Source: Streptomyces cathayae (lineage in GTDB: Bacteria > Actinomycetota > Actinomycetes > Streptomycetales > Streptomycetaceae). From it: a stretch of DNA of 64,000 nt. Where the stretch lies: the NCBI RefSeq assembly GCF_029760955.1, contig NZ_CP121682.1, forward strand, positions 5,270,001 to 5,334,000, in the 5' to 3' direction. Under the pieces are notes generated by a model, which searched no databases, was not told the DNA's origin, and saw only the letters and a list, made by a program, of their open reading frames with translations. Made by a program: the position numbers and the translations under genes. Below, in pieces: positions 19,312-28,197 of the stretch (the stretch's first letter is position 1; each line of letters begins with the position of its first letter).

Positions 19312-19483
19312 CACGGCTGATATCGACCGAATTCGGTAACGGTCACGGAGCGTGTGTCCCAGGGGTGGGATCGCGCCCGGAGCGGGTGGGCGTCGGCCTG
19401 CCGCGGCGGCGGGCCGACCCCGCCGCCGCGGTGGGGGCCGGCCGGCCACCGGGGTGAAGGTCAGCGGGCCACCGGGGCGGGTG

Positions 19484-22069
19484 TCAGCCGGCCGCCGCGT
19501 CGCACGCCTGCCCGCGCAGCGCCCGCGCCAGGTCGTCCCGGGCCTCCAGCACCAGCCGGCGCAGTGCCGGGGCCGCGTCCTGGTGGGCCGCGAGCCAGGC
19601 GTCCGTCGCCTCCAGCGTCCCGGGCGAGTCCCGCAGATCGGGGAACAGGCCCCGCACCACGTCCATGCCGATCTGGATCGACCGCTCGGTCCACACCCGC
19701 TCGATCACCGCGAAGTACTTCTCCGCGTACGGCGCGAGCAGCTCCCGCTGCGAGGGCTGGGCGAAGCCCGCGATCGTCGCCTCCACCAGCGCGTTGGACA
19801 GCTCGTCCGACTCCACGACCCGCTGCCACGCCCGCGCCTTCACCTCCGCCGACGGGCGGGCGGCCAGACAGCGGACCTGGTGGCGCCTGCCGGAGGCGGT
19901 GTCGTCCCGGGCCAGCTCCTCGGCCAGCGCCTTCTCGTCGGCGAGCCCGTGCGCGGCCAGCGGCTCCAGGAACGCCCAGCGCAGTTCCTGGTCGACGTCG
20001 AGCCCGTCGACCGTCACCGTGCCCGACAGCAGTTCCCGGAGCAGCTGGAGGTCGCCCGGCGCACCGGCCGACCGGGCGAAGAAGCGGGCCCAGGCCAGCT
20101 GCTGCTCGCTGCCCGGCGCGGCGGCCTCCAGCTCACGCCGGGCGCCCTCGGAGAGCAGCCGGCCGCCCGTCTCCCGCCAGGCGGGCGCCGCGTAGTGGAC
20201 GAGCGCCGACTCGGCCCAGGCGTGCAGCATCTGCAGCACGCCGATGTCGGACTCGCGCCCGCCGAACCGCAGCACCAGGTCCACGAACTCCCGCGCGGGC
20301 AGCAGCGCGTCCCGCGTCATGTTCCACAGCGCCGACCAGCACAGGGCGCGGGCCAGGGGGTCGGTCAGCGCGCCCAGGTGCGCGCGGAGCGTGGCCAGCG
20401 AGGTCTCGTCGAAGCGGATCTTGCAGTACGTCAGGTCGTCGTCGTTGACCAGCACCAGCTCGGGCGCCTCGGCACCCGCCAGCTCGGCGACCACCGTACG
20501 CGCCCCGTCGACGTCCGCCTCGGCGCGCGCGTACCGCTCGAGCGCGCCGTCGCCCGTGCGCCGGTACAGGCCCACCGCGACCCGGTGCGGGCGCAGTTCG
20601 GGATGAGATTCCGCGGCTTCCTGCACCACCGCGAGCTCCTCGACCCTGCCGTCCGCACCCAGCAGCACCTGCGGGGTCAGGGAGTTGACCCCCGCCGTCT
20701 GCAGCCAGGACCGCGTCCAGGCCGCCATGTCCCGGCCGCTGGTCTCCTCGAGGACCGACAGCAGGTCACCGAGGCGGGTGTTGCCGTACGCGTGCCGCTT
20801 GAAGTAGCGGCGGGAGCCCTCCAGGAAGGCGTCCTGGCCGACGTACGCCACCAGCTGCTTCAGCACGGAGGCACCCTTGGCGTAGGTGATGCCGTCGAAG
20901 TTGAGCTTGGCGTCCTGGAGGTCGCGGATGTCGGCGGTGATCGGGTGCGTGGACGGCAGCTGGTCCGCGCGGTACGCCCAGGCCTTGCGGCGGTTGGCGA
21001 AGGTGATCCAGCCGTCGGTGAACCGGGTGGCGCCCACCAGCGAGAACGCGCCCATGAAGTCGGCGAAGGACTCCTTCAGCCACAGGTCGTCCCACCACTC
21101 CATGGTGACCAGGTCGCCGAACCACATGTGCGCCATCTCGTGCAGGATCACATTGGCCCGGGCCTCGTAGGACGCCTGCGTGACCTTGCCGCGGAAGATG
21201 AACTCCTCCCGGAACGTGACGAGTCCGGGGTTCTCCATCGCGCCCAGGTTGTACTCGGGCACGAACGCCTGGTCGTACTTCCCGAAGGGGTACGGGTAGT
21301 CGACGTGGTCGTGGAAGAAGTCCAGGCCCTGCTTGGTCACCAGGAACACGTCGTCGGCGTCGAAGTGCGGCGCGAGACCCTTGCGGCACATCGCGCCGAG
21401 CGGGATCTCCAGCCGCGTGCCGTCGGGCAGTTCACGCTCGTAGGTGTCCGTGACGTAGTGGTACGGACCGGCGACCACGCACGTGATGTACGTCGAGATC
21501 GGCTTGGTCTCCGCGAACCGCCAGACGCCGTCGGCGAGTTCACCGACGCCGTTGCTCCACACCGTCCAGCCCTCGGGAGCCCGCACCTCGAAACGGTAGG
21601 GGGCCTTGAGGTCGGGCTGCTCGAAGGTGGCGAAGACGCGCCGGGCGTCGGCCGGCTCGTACTGGGTGTAGAGGTACACCTCGCCGTCCTCGGGGTCGAC
21701 GAAGCGGTGCATGCCCTCGCCGGTACGGGAGTACGCGCACCGGGCGTCGACGACCAGCTCGTTGTCGGCGGCCAGGTCCTCCAGCAGGATCCGGGAGCCG
21801 TCGAACACCTCCCCGGGGTCGAGGTCCCGCCCGTTGAGGGAGACGGCCGTCACGCTCGGCGCGATCAGGTCCGCGAAGCTGCTCGCGCCCGGTTCCGCGC
21901 AGCGGAACCGGAGGGTCGTCACCGAGCGGAAGGTGTGCGGCCCGGCCGCACCGTCCCCGCCGTCCCCGCCGGTCGCGGAGCGCAGGTCGAGGGACACCTC
22001 GTACCCGTCCACCGACAGCAGTGCGGCCCGCTCCCGGGCCTCGTCACGGGTCAGGTTCTCACCGGGCAC
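19484..22069 (-). CDS. pepN: Aminopeptidase N (M1 zinc metallopeptidase), copy 2
   Basis: 861 residues from GTG 22069, which has GAGGAG about 9 nt upstream. GAMEN is at 276-280, the zinc site HEMAH at 310-314, and the second Glu ligand in LKESFA. It aligns along its whole length with the copy at 5229-7823, including YAKGASVLKQLVAYVG and KRHAYGNTRLSDLL-type segments, so the two are paralogues. A Gly/Asp insert (GGDGGDGAAG, about residue 34) is unique to this copy. Probably cytosolic peptide turnover with different regulation or specificity from copy 1. Diverges from the nitroreductase gene across a palindromic site. Confidence 0.95.
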   Translation of the reverse strand: MPGENLTRDEARERAALLSVDGYEVSLDLRSATGGDGGDGAAGPHTFRSVTTLRFRCAEPGASSFADLIAPSVTAVSLNGRDLDPGEVFDGSRILLEDLAADNELVVDARCAYSRTGEGMHRFVDPEDGEVYLYTQYEPADARRVFATFEQPDLKAPYRFEVRAPEGWTVWSNGVGELADGVWRFAETKPISTYITCVVAGPYHYVTDTYERELPDGTRLEIPLGAMCRKGLAPHFDADDVFLVTKQGLDFFHDHVDYPYPFGKYDQAFVPEYNLGAMENPGLVTFREEFIFRGKVTQASYEARANVILHEMAHMWFGDLVTMEWWDDLWLKESFADFMGAFSLVGATRFTDGWITFANRRKAWAYRADQLPSTHPITADIRDLQDAKLNFDGITYAKGASVLKQLVAYVGQDAFLEGSRRYFKRHAYGNTRLGDLLSVLEETSGRDMAAWTRSWLQTAGVNSLTPQVLLGADGRVEELAVVQEAAESHPELRPHRVAVGLYRRTGDGALERYARAEADVDGARTVVAELAGAEAPELVLVNDDDLTYCKIRFDETSLATLRAHLGALTDPLARALCWSALWNMTRDALLPAREFVDLVLRFGGRESDIGVLQMLHAWAESALVHYAAPAWRETGGRLLSEGARRELEAAAPGSEQQLAWARFFARSAGAPGDLQLLRELLSGTVTVDGLDVDQELRWAFLEPLAAHGLADEKALAEELARDDTASGRRHQVRCLAARPSAEVKARAWQRVVESDELSNALVEATIAGFAQPSQRELLAPYAEKYFAVIERVWTERSIQIGMDVVRGLFPDLRDSPGTLEATDAWLAAHQDAAPALRRLVLEARDDLARALRGQACDAAAG

Positions 22070-22168
22070 GGGCGAACTCCTCGTACGTCGTCGTCGACAG
22101 GGCTGGACAGCACCGATCCTGCCATGCGCCCCTGACCAGGGGCAGCCGGGAATGACCGGGGGGAGTCC

Positions 22169-22192
22169 GGGCGTTTCCCCGGGGAAACGCCC
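22169..22192. promoter_or_regulatory. 24-bp perfect palindrome in divergent promoter region
   Basis: GGGCGTTTCCCC (22169-22180) is followed without spacer by its exact reverse complement. It sits between the divergent starts of pepN copy 2 (22069) and the nitroreductase (22221), an operator-like position for a dimeric regulator. No known consensus was matched with confidence. Confidence 0.55.
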
Positions 22193-22220
22193 GCCCCGTA
22201 CTTCCCTCCCGAGGAGAGAC

Positions 22221-22880
22221 ATGCCCGACACGCCCCCCGCCGCCGCGTCCGCCACCCCTGTCGACTTCTGGTTCGACCCGCTGTGCCCCTGGGCCTGGAT
22301 GACCTCCCGCTGGATGCTGGAGGTGGAGAAGGTGCGGGACGTCAAGGTCCGCTGGCACCTGATGAGCCTCGCGGTCCTCAACGAGGACAAGATCGACGAA
22401 CTGCCCGAGGAGTACCGCGAGATGCTCGAGACCAAGGCCTGGGGACCCGTCCGGGTCGCCGCCGCGGCCGAGCAGGAGCACGGCGCCGAGGTGCTCGGCG
22501 ACCTCTACACCGCGCTCGGCACCCGCTTCCACAACCAGGACGAGGGCCCGGAGAAGGAGGCCGTCGCGGCCGCCCTGAAGGAGGTCGGCCTGCCCGACTC
22601 CCTCATGGAGCACTGGGACTCCACCCCGTACGAGCCCCAGCTGCGCGCCTCCCACCAGGAGGGCATCGACAAGGTCGGCCAGGAGGTCGGCACCCCGGTC
22701 ATCGCCGTGCCCGGCGCGGACGGCGAGCAGATCGCCTTCTTCGGTCCGGTCGTCACCCCCGCGCCCCGGGGCGAGGAGGCGGCCCGCCTCTGGGACGGCA
22801 CCCTCGCCGTGGCCTCCGTCCCCGGTTTCTACGAGATCAAGCGCACCCGCACGCAGGGCCCGGACTTCAGCAACCTGTGA
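22221..22880 (+). CDS. Mycothiol-dependent nitroreductase-like, DsbA-fold protein (Rv2466c family)
   Basis: 219 residues, ATG 22221 with a GAGGAGAGAC ribosome site. The N-terminal thioredoxin strand VDFWFDPLCPWAW carries a CPWA active site (Rv2466c of Mycobacterium has CPWC), and a helical DsbA-type insertion follows. The C-terminal cis-Pro loop is GTPVIAVPG. The family uses mycothiol, the actinobacterial thiol, for redox chemistry. Having Ala in place of the second Cys suggests a monothiol mechanism. The palindrome upstream probably regulates it and the divergent pepN. Confidence 0.85.
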   Translation: MPDTPPAAASATPVDFWFDPLCPWAWMTSRWMLEVEKVRDVKVRWHLMSLAVLNEDKIDELPEEYREMLETKAWGPVRVAAAAEQEHGAEVLGDLYTALGTRFHNQDEGPEKEAVAAALKEVGLPDSLMEHWDSTPYEPQLRASHQEGIDKVGQEVGTPVIAVPGADGEQIAFFGPVVTPAPRGEEAARLWDGTLAVASVPGFYEIKRTRTQGPDFSNL

Positions 22881-22908
22881 CGGCGACGGGCCGCTCCGGG
22901 GCGGGTCG

Positions 22909-22989
22909 CTCCGGAACTCACCCCGGAACTCACCCCGGGACTCACCCCGGGACTCACCCCGGGACTCACTCCGGGACTCACTCCGGGAC
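22909..22989 (-). repeat. 12-bp tandem array repeating the gene's own last codons and stop
   Basis: Six full units ending in CTCA on the plus strand (22909-22920 up to 22969-22980) and a 9-bp partial. On the minus strand each unit reads GTC/GTT CCG G(A/G)G TGA, a copy of the last three codons and stop of the small Cys-rich gene. This yields six in-frame TGA codons 12 nt apart (22980, 22968, 22956, 22944, 22932, 22920). Confidence 0.85.
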
Positions 22990-23220
22990 GGGCACGCGGA
23001 CGGCCTTGGGGAAGGGCTTCATGACGAACCCCGTGCGCAGGTTGCGGCACTGCCTGCCGGTGTCCGGGTCCAGCACGTTCTCGCAGAGCCAGAACTCGTT
23101 CACGCCCGCGCGGCCCAGCCGCTCCTTGAGCCAGTTCTGCTCGGCCTTGTCGAGCTGACGGTGCTGCTGGTCGGCGTCGCACGTCCAGCAGGGCAGTTTC
23201 ATGGTCCTGGGTGTCGTCAT
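22978..23220 (-). CDS. Small Cys-rich (possible zinc-ribbon) protein
   Basis: 80 residues. Cysteines occur as LPCWTCD (C-x2-C) near the N terminus and LCENVLDPDTGRQCRN near the middle, a spacing that could bind zinc, with a helical linker (KAEQNWLKERLGRAGV) between them. ATG 23220 is the start; the second in-frame ATG lies six codons on. I recognise no named family, though the layout looks like conserved streptomycete hypothetical proteins. The 3' end has been expanded into a 12-bp repeat array containing its stop codon. Confidence 0.7.
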   Translation of the reverse strand: MTTPRTMKLPCWTCDADQQHRQLDKAEQNWLKERLGRAGVNEFWLCENVLDPDTGRQCRNLRTGFVMKPFPKAVRVPVPE

Positions 23221-23373
23221 GGGTCACTTTGACCCGGAACGCCGCATACCGGAAGCCCCCGCGAGTCCTGTCCTCGCAGGGGCTTCCCTTTTTCCGCCTG
23301 CCGGGTGAACGGTGAGAAGACGATCACGGGGCAGGACGCTCACCGGGGCCTCGCGGGCCCCGGGGTGCCGGTC

Positions 23374-24015
23374 TCAGGGAGCCAGCAGCAGCACATCCGT
23401 GCGGGACTTCGCGGCTTCGTAGCGCCTGGCCACGTCCTGCCAGTCGACGACCTTCCACATCGCCTCGATGAAGTCCACCTTCTGGTTCTTGTACTGGAGG
23501 TAGAAGGCGTGCTCCCAGGCGTCGAAGACCAGGATCGGGGTCGCGCCCTGGCCGACGTTGCCCTGGTGGTCGTAGACCTGCTCGACGATCAGCCGCCCGC
23601 TCAGCGGCTCGTACGCCAGCACGCCCCAGCCCGACCCCTGGGTGGTCGCCGCCGCCTTGGACAACTGGGCCTTGAAGCCGGCGAAGGAGCCGAAGGACTC
23701 GGCGATCGCGTCGGCCAGCTCGCCCACGCCGTCGGCGGCCAGCGGCTCGCCACCACCGTCACCCGCCATGTTCCGCCAGTAGATCGAGTGCAGGATGTGC
23801 CCGGAGAGGTGGAAGGCCAGGTTCTTCTCCAGCCCGTTGACCGAGCCCCACGCCTCCTTGTCCCGCGCCTCGGCGAGCTGCTCCAGCGTGTCGTTGGCGC
23901 CCTTCACATAGGCCGCGTGGTGCTTGTCGTGGTGCAGTTCGATGATCTCGGGGCTGATCACCGGCGCGAGCGCGGAGTAGTCGTACGGCAGGTCGGGCAG
24001 CGTGTAGACGGGCAT
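23374..24015 (-). CDS. sodF: Iron (Fe/Zn) superoxide dismutase
   Basis: Cytosolic superoxide dismutation. 213 residues. The N-terminal Fe/Mn-SOD domain includes [16 protein letters not shown] with metal ligand His28, then [13 protein letters not shown] with the second His, and the C-terminal domain has [23 protein letters not shown] with the Asp and His ligands. ATG 24015 has AAGGGG upstream. A Nur box overlaps the promoter, so it should be repressed by nickel, as known for sodF in S. coelicolor, where the Ni enzyme SodN takes over. No sodN is in this window. Confidence 0.95.
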   Translation of the reverse strand: MPVYTLPDLPYDYSALAPVISPEIIELHHDKHHAAYVKGANDTLEQLAEARDKEAWGSVNGLEKNLAFHLSGHILHSIYWRNMAGDGGGEPLAADGVGELADAIAESFGSFAGFKAQLSKAAATTQGSGWGVLAYEPLSGRLIVEQVYDHQGNVGQGATPILVFDAWEHAFYLQYKNQKVDFIEAMWKVVDWQDVARRYEAAKSRTDVLLLAP

Positions 24016-24037
24016 GGGGTCCCCTTCGAACCTCTTA

Positions 24038-24054
24038 TTGCAAAGAGCTTGCAA
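24038..24054 (-). promoter_or_regulatory. Nur box (nickel-responsive operator) of sodF
   Basis: TTGCAA, five bases, TTGCAA, 23 nt before the sodF ATG. This agrees with the published Nur-box layout (tGCaa-N5-ttGCA) bound by the Fur-family nickel regulator Nur. Confidence 0.85.
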
Positions 24055-24107
24055 CTGCACGCTACCAGCAGAAGGGGCCGGGATGCGGGGTCGGCGTGCA
24101 CCCGGGC

Positions 24108-24158
24108 ACGGCGAAGGCCCTCACCCGGACACGTCGTCCGGATGAGGGCCTTCGCCGT
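24108..24158. terminator. Long hairpin between permease and sodF
   Basis: A perfect 16-bp stem (24108-24123 with 24143-24158) whose loop contains a further CCGGAC/GTCCGG stem. It lies 25 nt past the permease stop and terminates that minus-strand gene before the sodF promoter. Confidence 0.8.
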
Positions 24159-24183
24159 CAAAACCGCCAAAGGGAAGGGGGTC

Positions 24184-25575
24184 TCAGCTCCCCGCGCGGG
24201 CCCTGGCCCGCTGCCAGGCGTAGCCCGCGGCCGCCAGGACCAGGACCATGCCGCCCGTGGAGTACAGCTGCACACGGGTGCCCGGCTCCCGGGCCATGAG
24301 GACGAAGACGCACGCCATCCCGGCCAGCGCGACCCACGTCAGCCACGGGAACGCCCACATCCGCACCACCAGCTTCTCCGGCGTTTCGCGCTCCAGGACG
24401 CGGCGCAGCCGCAGCTGCGAGACGGCGATGAAGATCCAGACGACCAGGATCACCGCGCCGATCATGTTCAGCAGCCAGGAGAAGACGTCGTCGGGCCGCC
24501 AGTAGCTCAGCAGCACGCACAGGAATCCGAAGACCGAGGAGGCCAGCACGGCGAGCCGCGGCACCCCGGCCGACACCAGGGCCAGCACCTTCGGTCCCTG
24601 TCCGCGCTCCACCAGGGAGTAGGCGATGCGCGAGGCGCCGTAGATGTTGGCGTTCATCGCGGACAGCAGCGCCACCAGCACCACGACGTTCATCAGCTGA
24701 CCGGCGCCCGGGATGCCGAGCCGGTCCAGGGCGGCGACGTACGGACCGCTCTCGACCACCGCCGGCGAGTCCCATGGGACCAGGGCCACGATGACCGCCA
24801 TCGAACCGATGTAGAACAGCCCGATCCGCCACATCGCGGTACGGACCGCGACGGCGACGCCCCTGACCGGGTCCTCCGACTCGGCCGCGGCGATGGTGAC
24901 CGTCTCCAGGCCGCCGTACGCGAAGACGGAGGCGAGCAGCCCGATCACCAGCCCCTCGCCGCCGTTCGGAAACAGATCGGTGAGGTTCGAGGAGCCCGGG
25001 GAGTCGGTGCCCGGCAGCACGCCCGCGAGGGCCAGCACCCCGAGCACCAGGAACAGGGAGATCGCACCGACCTTCAGTGCCGCGAACCAGAACTCGAACT
25101 CGCCGAAGTTCTTCACGGCCGCCAGGTTCGTGCCGCAGAACACCACCATGAACAGCGCCACCCACGCCCACTCGGGCGTGCCCGGGAGCCAGCCTGTGAC
25201 GATCTTCGCGGCGCCGATGCCCTCCAGGCCGACGGCCGTGCACAGCAGCACCCAGAACGCCCAGCCCGCCGTGAAGCCCGCCCAGGGCCCGAGGGCCCGC
25301 TCGGCGTGCGCCGAGAAGGAGCCGGACGAGGGGTGTGCGGCCGACATCTCGCCGAGCATCCGCATCACCAGCATGACCAGCAGGCCGGAGAGGGTGTAGG
25401 CGAGGACGATCGACGGCCCGGCGGCCGCGATGCCCGCGCCGGAGCCGACGAACAGCCCGGCCCCGATCACCCCGCCCAGGGCGATCATCGACAGATGCCG
25501 CTGCTTCAGGCCGTGGGAGAGGGAGGACTCCTCCTGCTGCGGCGGTGTCTCGACGGAGGTGCTGGGAACGGACAC
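24184..25575 (-). CDS. Amino-acid permease, APC superfamily (AAT type)
   Basis: 463 residues with about 12 hydrophobic helices. The N-terminal cytoplasmic segment LSHGLKQRHLSMIALGGVIGAGLFVGSG is the family hallmark: unwound helix 1 (GVIGAGLF) binds the amino-acid backbone. AMNANIYGASRIAYSLVERGQGPK also matches AAT-family proton/amino-acid symporters. The GTG start at 25575 has GGACGAG upstream. The substrate cannot be read from the sequence. It is monocistronic, with its own terminator. Confidence 0.88.
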   Translation of the reverse strand: MSVPSTSVETPPQQEESSLSHGLKQRHLSMIALGGVIGAGLFVGSGAGIAAAGPSIVLAYTLSGLLVMLVMRMLGEMSAAHPSSGSFSAHAERALGPWAGFTAGWAFWVLLCTAVGLEGIGAAKIVTGWLPGTPEWAWVALFMVVFCGTNLAAVKNFGEFEFWFAALKVGAISLFLVLGVLALAGVLPGTDSPGSSNLTDLFPNGGEGLVIGLLASVFAYGGLETVTIAAAESEDPVRGVAVAVRTAMWRIGLFYIGSMAVIVALVPWDSPAVVESGPYVAALDRLGIPGAGQLMNVVVLVALLSAMNANIYGASRIAYSLVERGQGPKVLALVSAGVPRLAVLASSVFGFLCVLLSYWRPDDVFSWLLNMIGAVILVVWIFIAVSQLRLRRVLERETPEKLVVRMWAFPWLTWVALAGMACVFVLMAREPGTRVQLYSTGGMVLVLAAAGYAWQRARARAGS

Positions 25576-25987
25576 AACTCGTCCAATACGGGAGACGATG
25601 AAACCCCGTCAGTCTGGGCGGCCGCTCCCGCCCGGCGGGGAGCCTGCCCATCATGTGGACACGTGTCATACGGAGGGTGTCGATCCGGTGACCGGCGGGT
25701 GGCCGACGGGCCGCCCGGCGGTGAGCCGGACAGGGGAGCGCGAGCCGGGCCCGGGGCGCGGGCGCCGCTTTGGCGGGACCCTACAGACGCCGGTCGGGCG
25801 GCCCCTGTGGGAGAGGCCATGTCACCCCCGTGACCGGTATCACGCCGTTGCCCGGGTTGGGGGCGTTCTTTGTCCGAAGCCCACCATCCGCGTGTCGGCG
25901 CCTTTGTCGAGCGCTGACGGTGATCAGCGCGAGGGCGCTGGGATAGCGTCGCTTTCGTCCCCAGCCCCCTCACCCCGCGGAGTCCCC
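25576..25987. other. Noncoding gap, permease to bioY
   Basis: This 412-nt divergent spacer must hold the promoters of both genes. I see no convincing ORF, hairpin, riboswitch or biotin-regulator site in it. Confidence 0.5.
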
Positions 25988-26593
25988 ATGAGCACCGCTG
26001 CCGCTTCGTCCGCCCTGTCCCAGGAAGGCGGGACCCGCGTCGGTCTGGTCCTCGCCGACCTCGTCCCGGCCTCCCGCGTGCGGGACGTGGCCCTCGTGGT
26101 CGGCGGTGCCGCGCTCACCGGCGTCGCCGCCCAGCTCGCCGTCCCGGTCCCCGGATCCCCGGTGCCGGTGACCGGCCAGACCTTCGCCGCGCTGCTCGTC
26201 GGCACCACCCTCGGCGCCCGGCGCGGTCTCCTCTCCCTCGCGCTGTACGCGCTGGCGGGCGTCGCGGGTGTGCCGTGGTTCGCCGAGGGCGGGTCGGGCT
26301 ACGGGGCGCCGGCGTTCGGCTACATCCTCGGCATGCTGCTGGCCGCGGCCGTCGTGGGCGCCCTGGCCCGGCGCGGCGCCGACCGCTCCGCGTGGCGGAT
26401 GGCGGGCACCATGCTGCTCGGCTCGGCGGTCATCTACGCCGTCGGCGTGCCCTACCTGGCGCTGGCCACCGGCATGTCCGCCACCGCCGCGATCGCGGCC
26501 GGCCTCACCCCGTTCCTCATCGGTGACGCCCTGAAGGCGGCCCTGGCGATGGGTGTGCTGCCGACCGCCTGGCGGTTCGTCAACAAGCGGTGA
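25988..26593 (+). CDS. bioY: Biotin transporter BioY (ECF S-component)
   Basis: 201 residues from ATG 25988, with about six transmembrane helices. VPVTGQTFAALLVGTTLGARRGLLSLALYALAGVAGVPWFAEG, seen in consecutive segments, is the diagnostic BioY signature, followed by GYILGMLLAAAVVG and LTPFLIGDALKAALA. It binds biotin in the membrane. No bioM/bioN (ATPase and T-component) genes are adjacent, so it must use a shared or distant energising module, or work alone. A very strong terminator follows. Confidence 0.93.
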   Translation: MSTAAASSALSQEGGTRVGLVLADLVPASRVRDVALVVGGAALTGVAAQLAVPVPGSPVPVTGQTFAALLVGTTLGARRGLLSLALYALAGVAGVPWFAEGGSGYGAPAFGYILGMLLAAAVVGALARRGADRSAWRMAGTMLLGSAVIYAVGVPYLALATGMSATAAIAAGLTPFLIGDALKAALAMGVLPTAWRFVNKR

Positions 26594-26608
26594 CTCTTCG
26601 GTGGTCCC

Positions 26609-26659
26609 CGGAAGGGGGCCGGCCGGGCGCACGCACAGCGCCCGGCCGGCCCCCTTCCG
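26609..26659 (+). terminator. 22-bp perfect hairpin terminator of bioY
   Basis: Arms 26609-26630 and 26638-26659 are fully complementary, with a 7-nt loop. It is one of the most stable hairpins in the window. Confidence 0.85.
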
Positions 26660-26799
26660 CGTCCGCGACGTCCATGGGACCGCGCCGCGGAACTGTCTCC
26701 GGGAGCCGTGCCTGAGGGCCGTGTCCGGGAGCCCTGTCTGGGAGCCGTGTCACACGCCCCCACGCGCCTGCCCGCGATCCGGCGTGTCACACTCGGACC

Positions 26800-27285
26800 A
26801 TGCGCGTGTACCTCGGTTCCGACCATGCCGGATACGAACTCAAGAACCACCTCGCCGAGTGGCTCAAGGACGCGGGTCACGAGCCCGTCGACTGCGGGCC
26901 CCACATCTACGACGCCCAGGACGACTACCCGCCCTTCTGCCTCCGCGCCGCCGAGCGGACCGCCGCCGACCCCGACGCCCTCGGCATCGTGATCGGTGGC
27001 TCCGGCAACGGTGAGCAGATCGCCGCGAACAAGGTGAAGGGCGTACGAGCGGCCCTGGCGTGGAGCGAGGAGACCGCGGCGCTGGGCCGCCAGCACAACA
27101 ACGCCAACGTGGTCGCGATCGGCGCGCGCATGCACACCTCGGACGAGGCGACGAAGTTCGTCGAGATCTTCCTGGGCACCCCGTTCTCGGGCGACGAGCG
27201 CCACATCCGCCGCATCGACATGCTCGCGGACTACGAGACCACCGGCGACCTCCCCCCGATCCCGTCCCACCACCCCCAGCAGTAG
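26800..27285 (+). CDS. rpiB: Ribose-5-phosphate isomerase B
   Basis: Interconverts ribose-5-phosphate and ribulose-5-phosphate in the pentose phosphate pathway. 161 residues, RpiB/LacAB fold: MRVYLGSDHAGYELKNHLAEWL at the N terminus, and IGGSGNGEQIAANKV with Glu72 in the place of the catalytic Cys of the E. coli enzyme, as established for actinobacterial RpiB. AALAWSEETAALGRQHNNANV and GARMHT complete the active site. The leader (26690-26760) carries imperfect repeats of GGGAGCCGTG of no known role. 84 nt upstream of the glycosylase gene. Confidence 0.95.
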   Translation: MRVYLGSDHAGYELKNHLAEWLKDAGHEPVDCGPHIYDAQDDYPPFCLRAAERTAADPDALGIVIGGSGNGEQIAANKVKGVRAALAWSEETAALGRQHNNANVVAIGARMHTSDEATKFVEIFLGTPFSGDERHIRRIDMLADYETTGDLPPIPSHHPQQ

Positions 27286-27369
27286 CCCGGCCGGGGGCGG
27301 GGGCGAGCCTGCGGTCCCGGGGTCCCGGGCGGGCGGGCCGAGAGAGTCGAGAGGGAGGGGAACCAACCC

Positions 27370-28197
27370 GTGCCGGAGGGCCACACCATTCACCGGCTGG
27401 CCGAGGACTACGCCGCGGCCTTCTCCGACGGCGCCCCTCTGCGGGTCTCCAGCCCCCAGGGCAAGTTCAGCGACGCCGCCGCCCTCCTGGACCGCACCGC
27501 CCTGCACACCGCCGACGCCCACGGCAAGCACCTCTTCCTCGGCTTCCGCGACCCCGACCCCGAGCACACCGACTGGGTCCACATCCACCTCGGCCTCTTC
27601 GGCAAGGTCGCCCTGGGCCCGGCCCCCGCACCCCCGCCCACGGACACCGTCCGGCTGCGCCTCACGCACCACGCGGCGTACGCCGATCTCCGCGGGCCCA
27701 CCACCTGCGCCCTGATCACGGGCACCGAGAAGCGGGCGGTACACGCCCGGCTCGGCCCCGACCCGCTGCGCCCGGACGCCGACCCGGACGCCGCGTACCG
27801 CAGGATCAGCCGCAGCCGTACGACGATCGCCGCGCTCCTCATGGACCAGAAGCTCATCGCCGGCGTGGGGAACGTCTACCGCGCCGAGGTCCTCTTCCGG
27901 CACGGTATCGACCCGTACCGCGCGGGCCGGGACATCACCCCCGCCGAGTGGGACGCCCTGTGGACCGACCTGGTCGGGCTCATGCGGGAGGGCGTCCGCA
28001 CCAACCGGATCGACACCGTCCGCCCGGAACACGCTCCGGAGGCGATGGGCCGCCCGCCGCGTGTCGACGACCACGGCGGTGAGGTGTATGTCTACCGCAG
28101 GGCCCATCAGCCCTGCCACATCTGCGGCGAGGAGATCCGCACCGCCGGCCTCGCCGCCCGCAACCTCTTCTGGTGTCCGGCCTGCCAGCAGCGGTGA
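27370..28197 (+). CDS. Fpg/Nei-family DNA glycosylase (Nei type)
   Basis: A base-excision repair enzyme for oxidised bases, with AP-lyase activity. 275 residues. After Met removal the N-terminal Pro-Glu (PEGHTIHRLA) is the catalytic pair; PEGH rather than PELP marks the Nei branch. GKHLF carries the conserved Lys; MDQKLIAGVGNVYRAEVLF is the helix-two-turns-helix; the C-terminal zinc finger is CHICGEEI...CPAC, all four Cys present. GTG 27370 follows a GAGGGAGGGGA ribosome site. Probably co-transcribed with rpiB. Confidence 0.93.
   Translation: MPEGHTIHRLAEDYAAAFSDGAPLRVSSPQGKFSDAAALLDRTALHTADAHGKHLFLGFRDPDPEHTDWVHIHLGLFGKVALGPAPAPPPTDTVRLRLTHHAAYADLRGPTTCALITGTEKRAVHARLGPDPLRPDADPDAAYRRISRSRTTIAALLMDQKLIAGVGNVYRAEVLFRHGIDPYRAGRDITPAEWDALWTDLVGLMREGVRTNRIDTVRPEHAPEAMGRPPRVDDHGGEVYVYRRAHQPCHICGEEIRTAGLAARNLFWCPACQQR

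Noticed and set aside
22909..22989. CRISPR-like array
   Set aside because: Units are 12 bp without spacers and copy the end of the adjacent gene.
25576..25987. Riboswitch or biotin-regulator site before bioY
   Set aside because: No conserved stem set or palindrome of the expected type could be seen.
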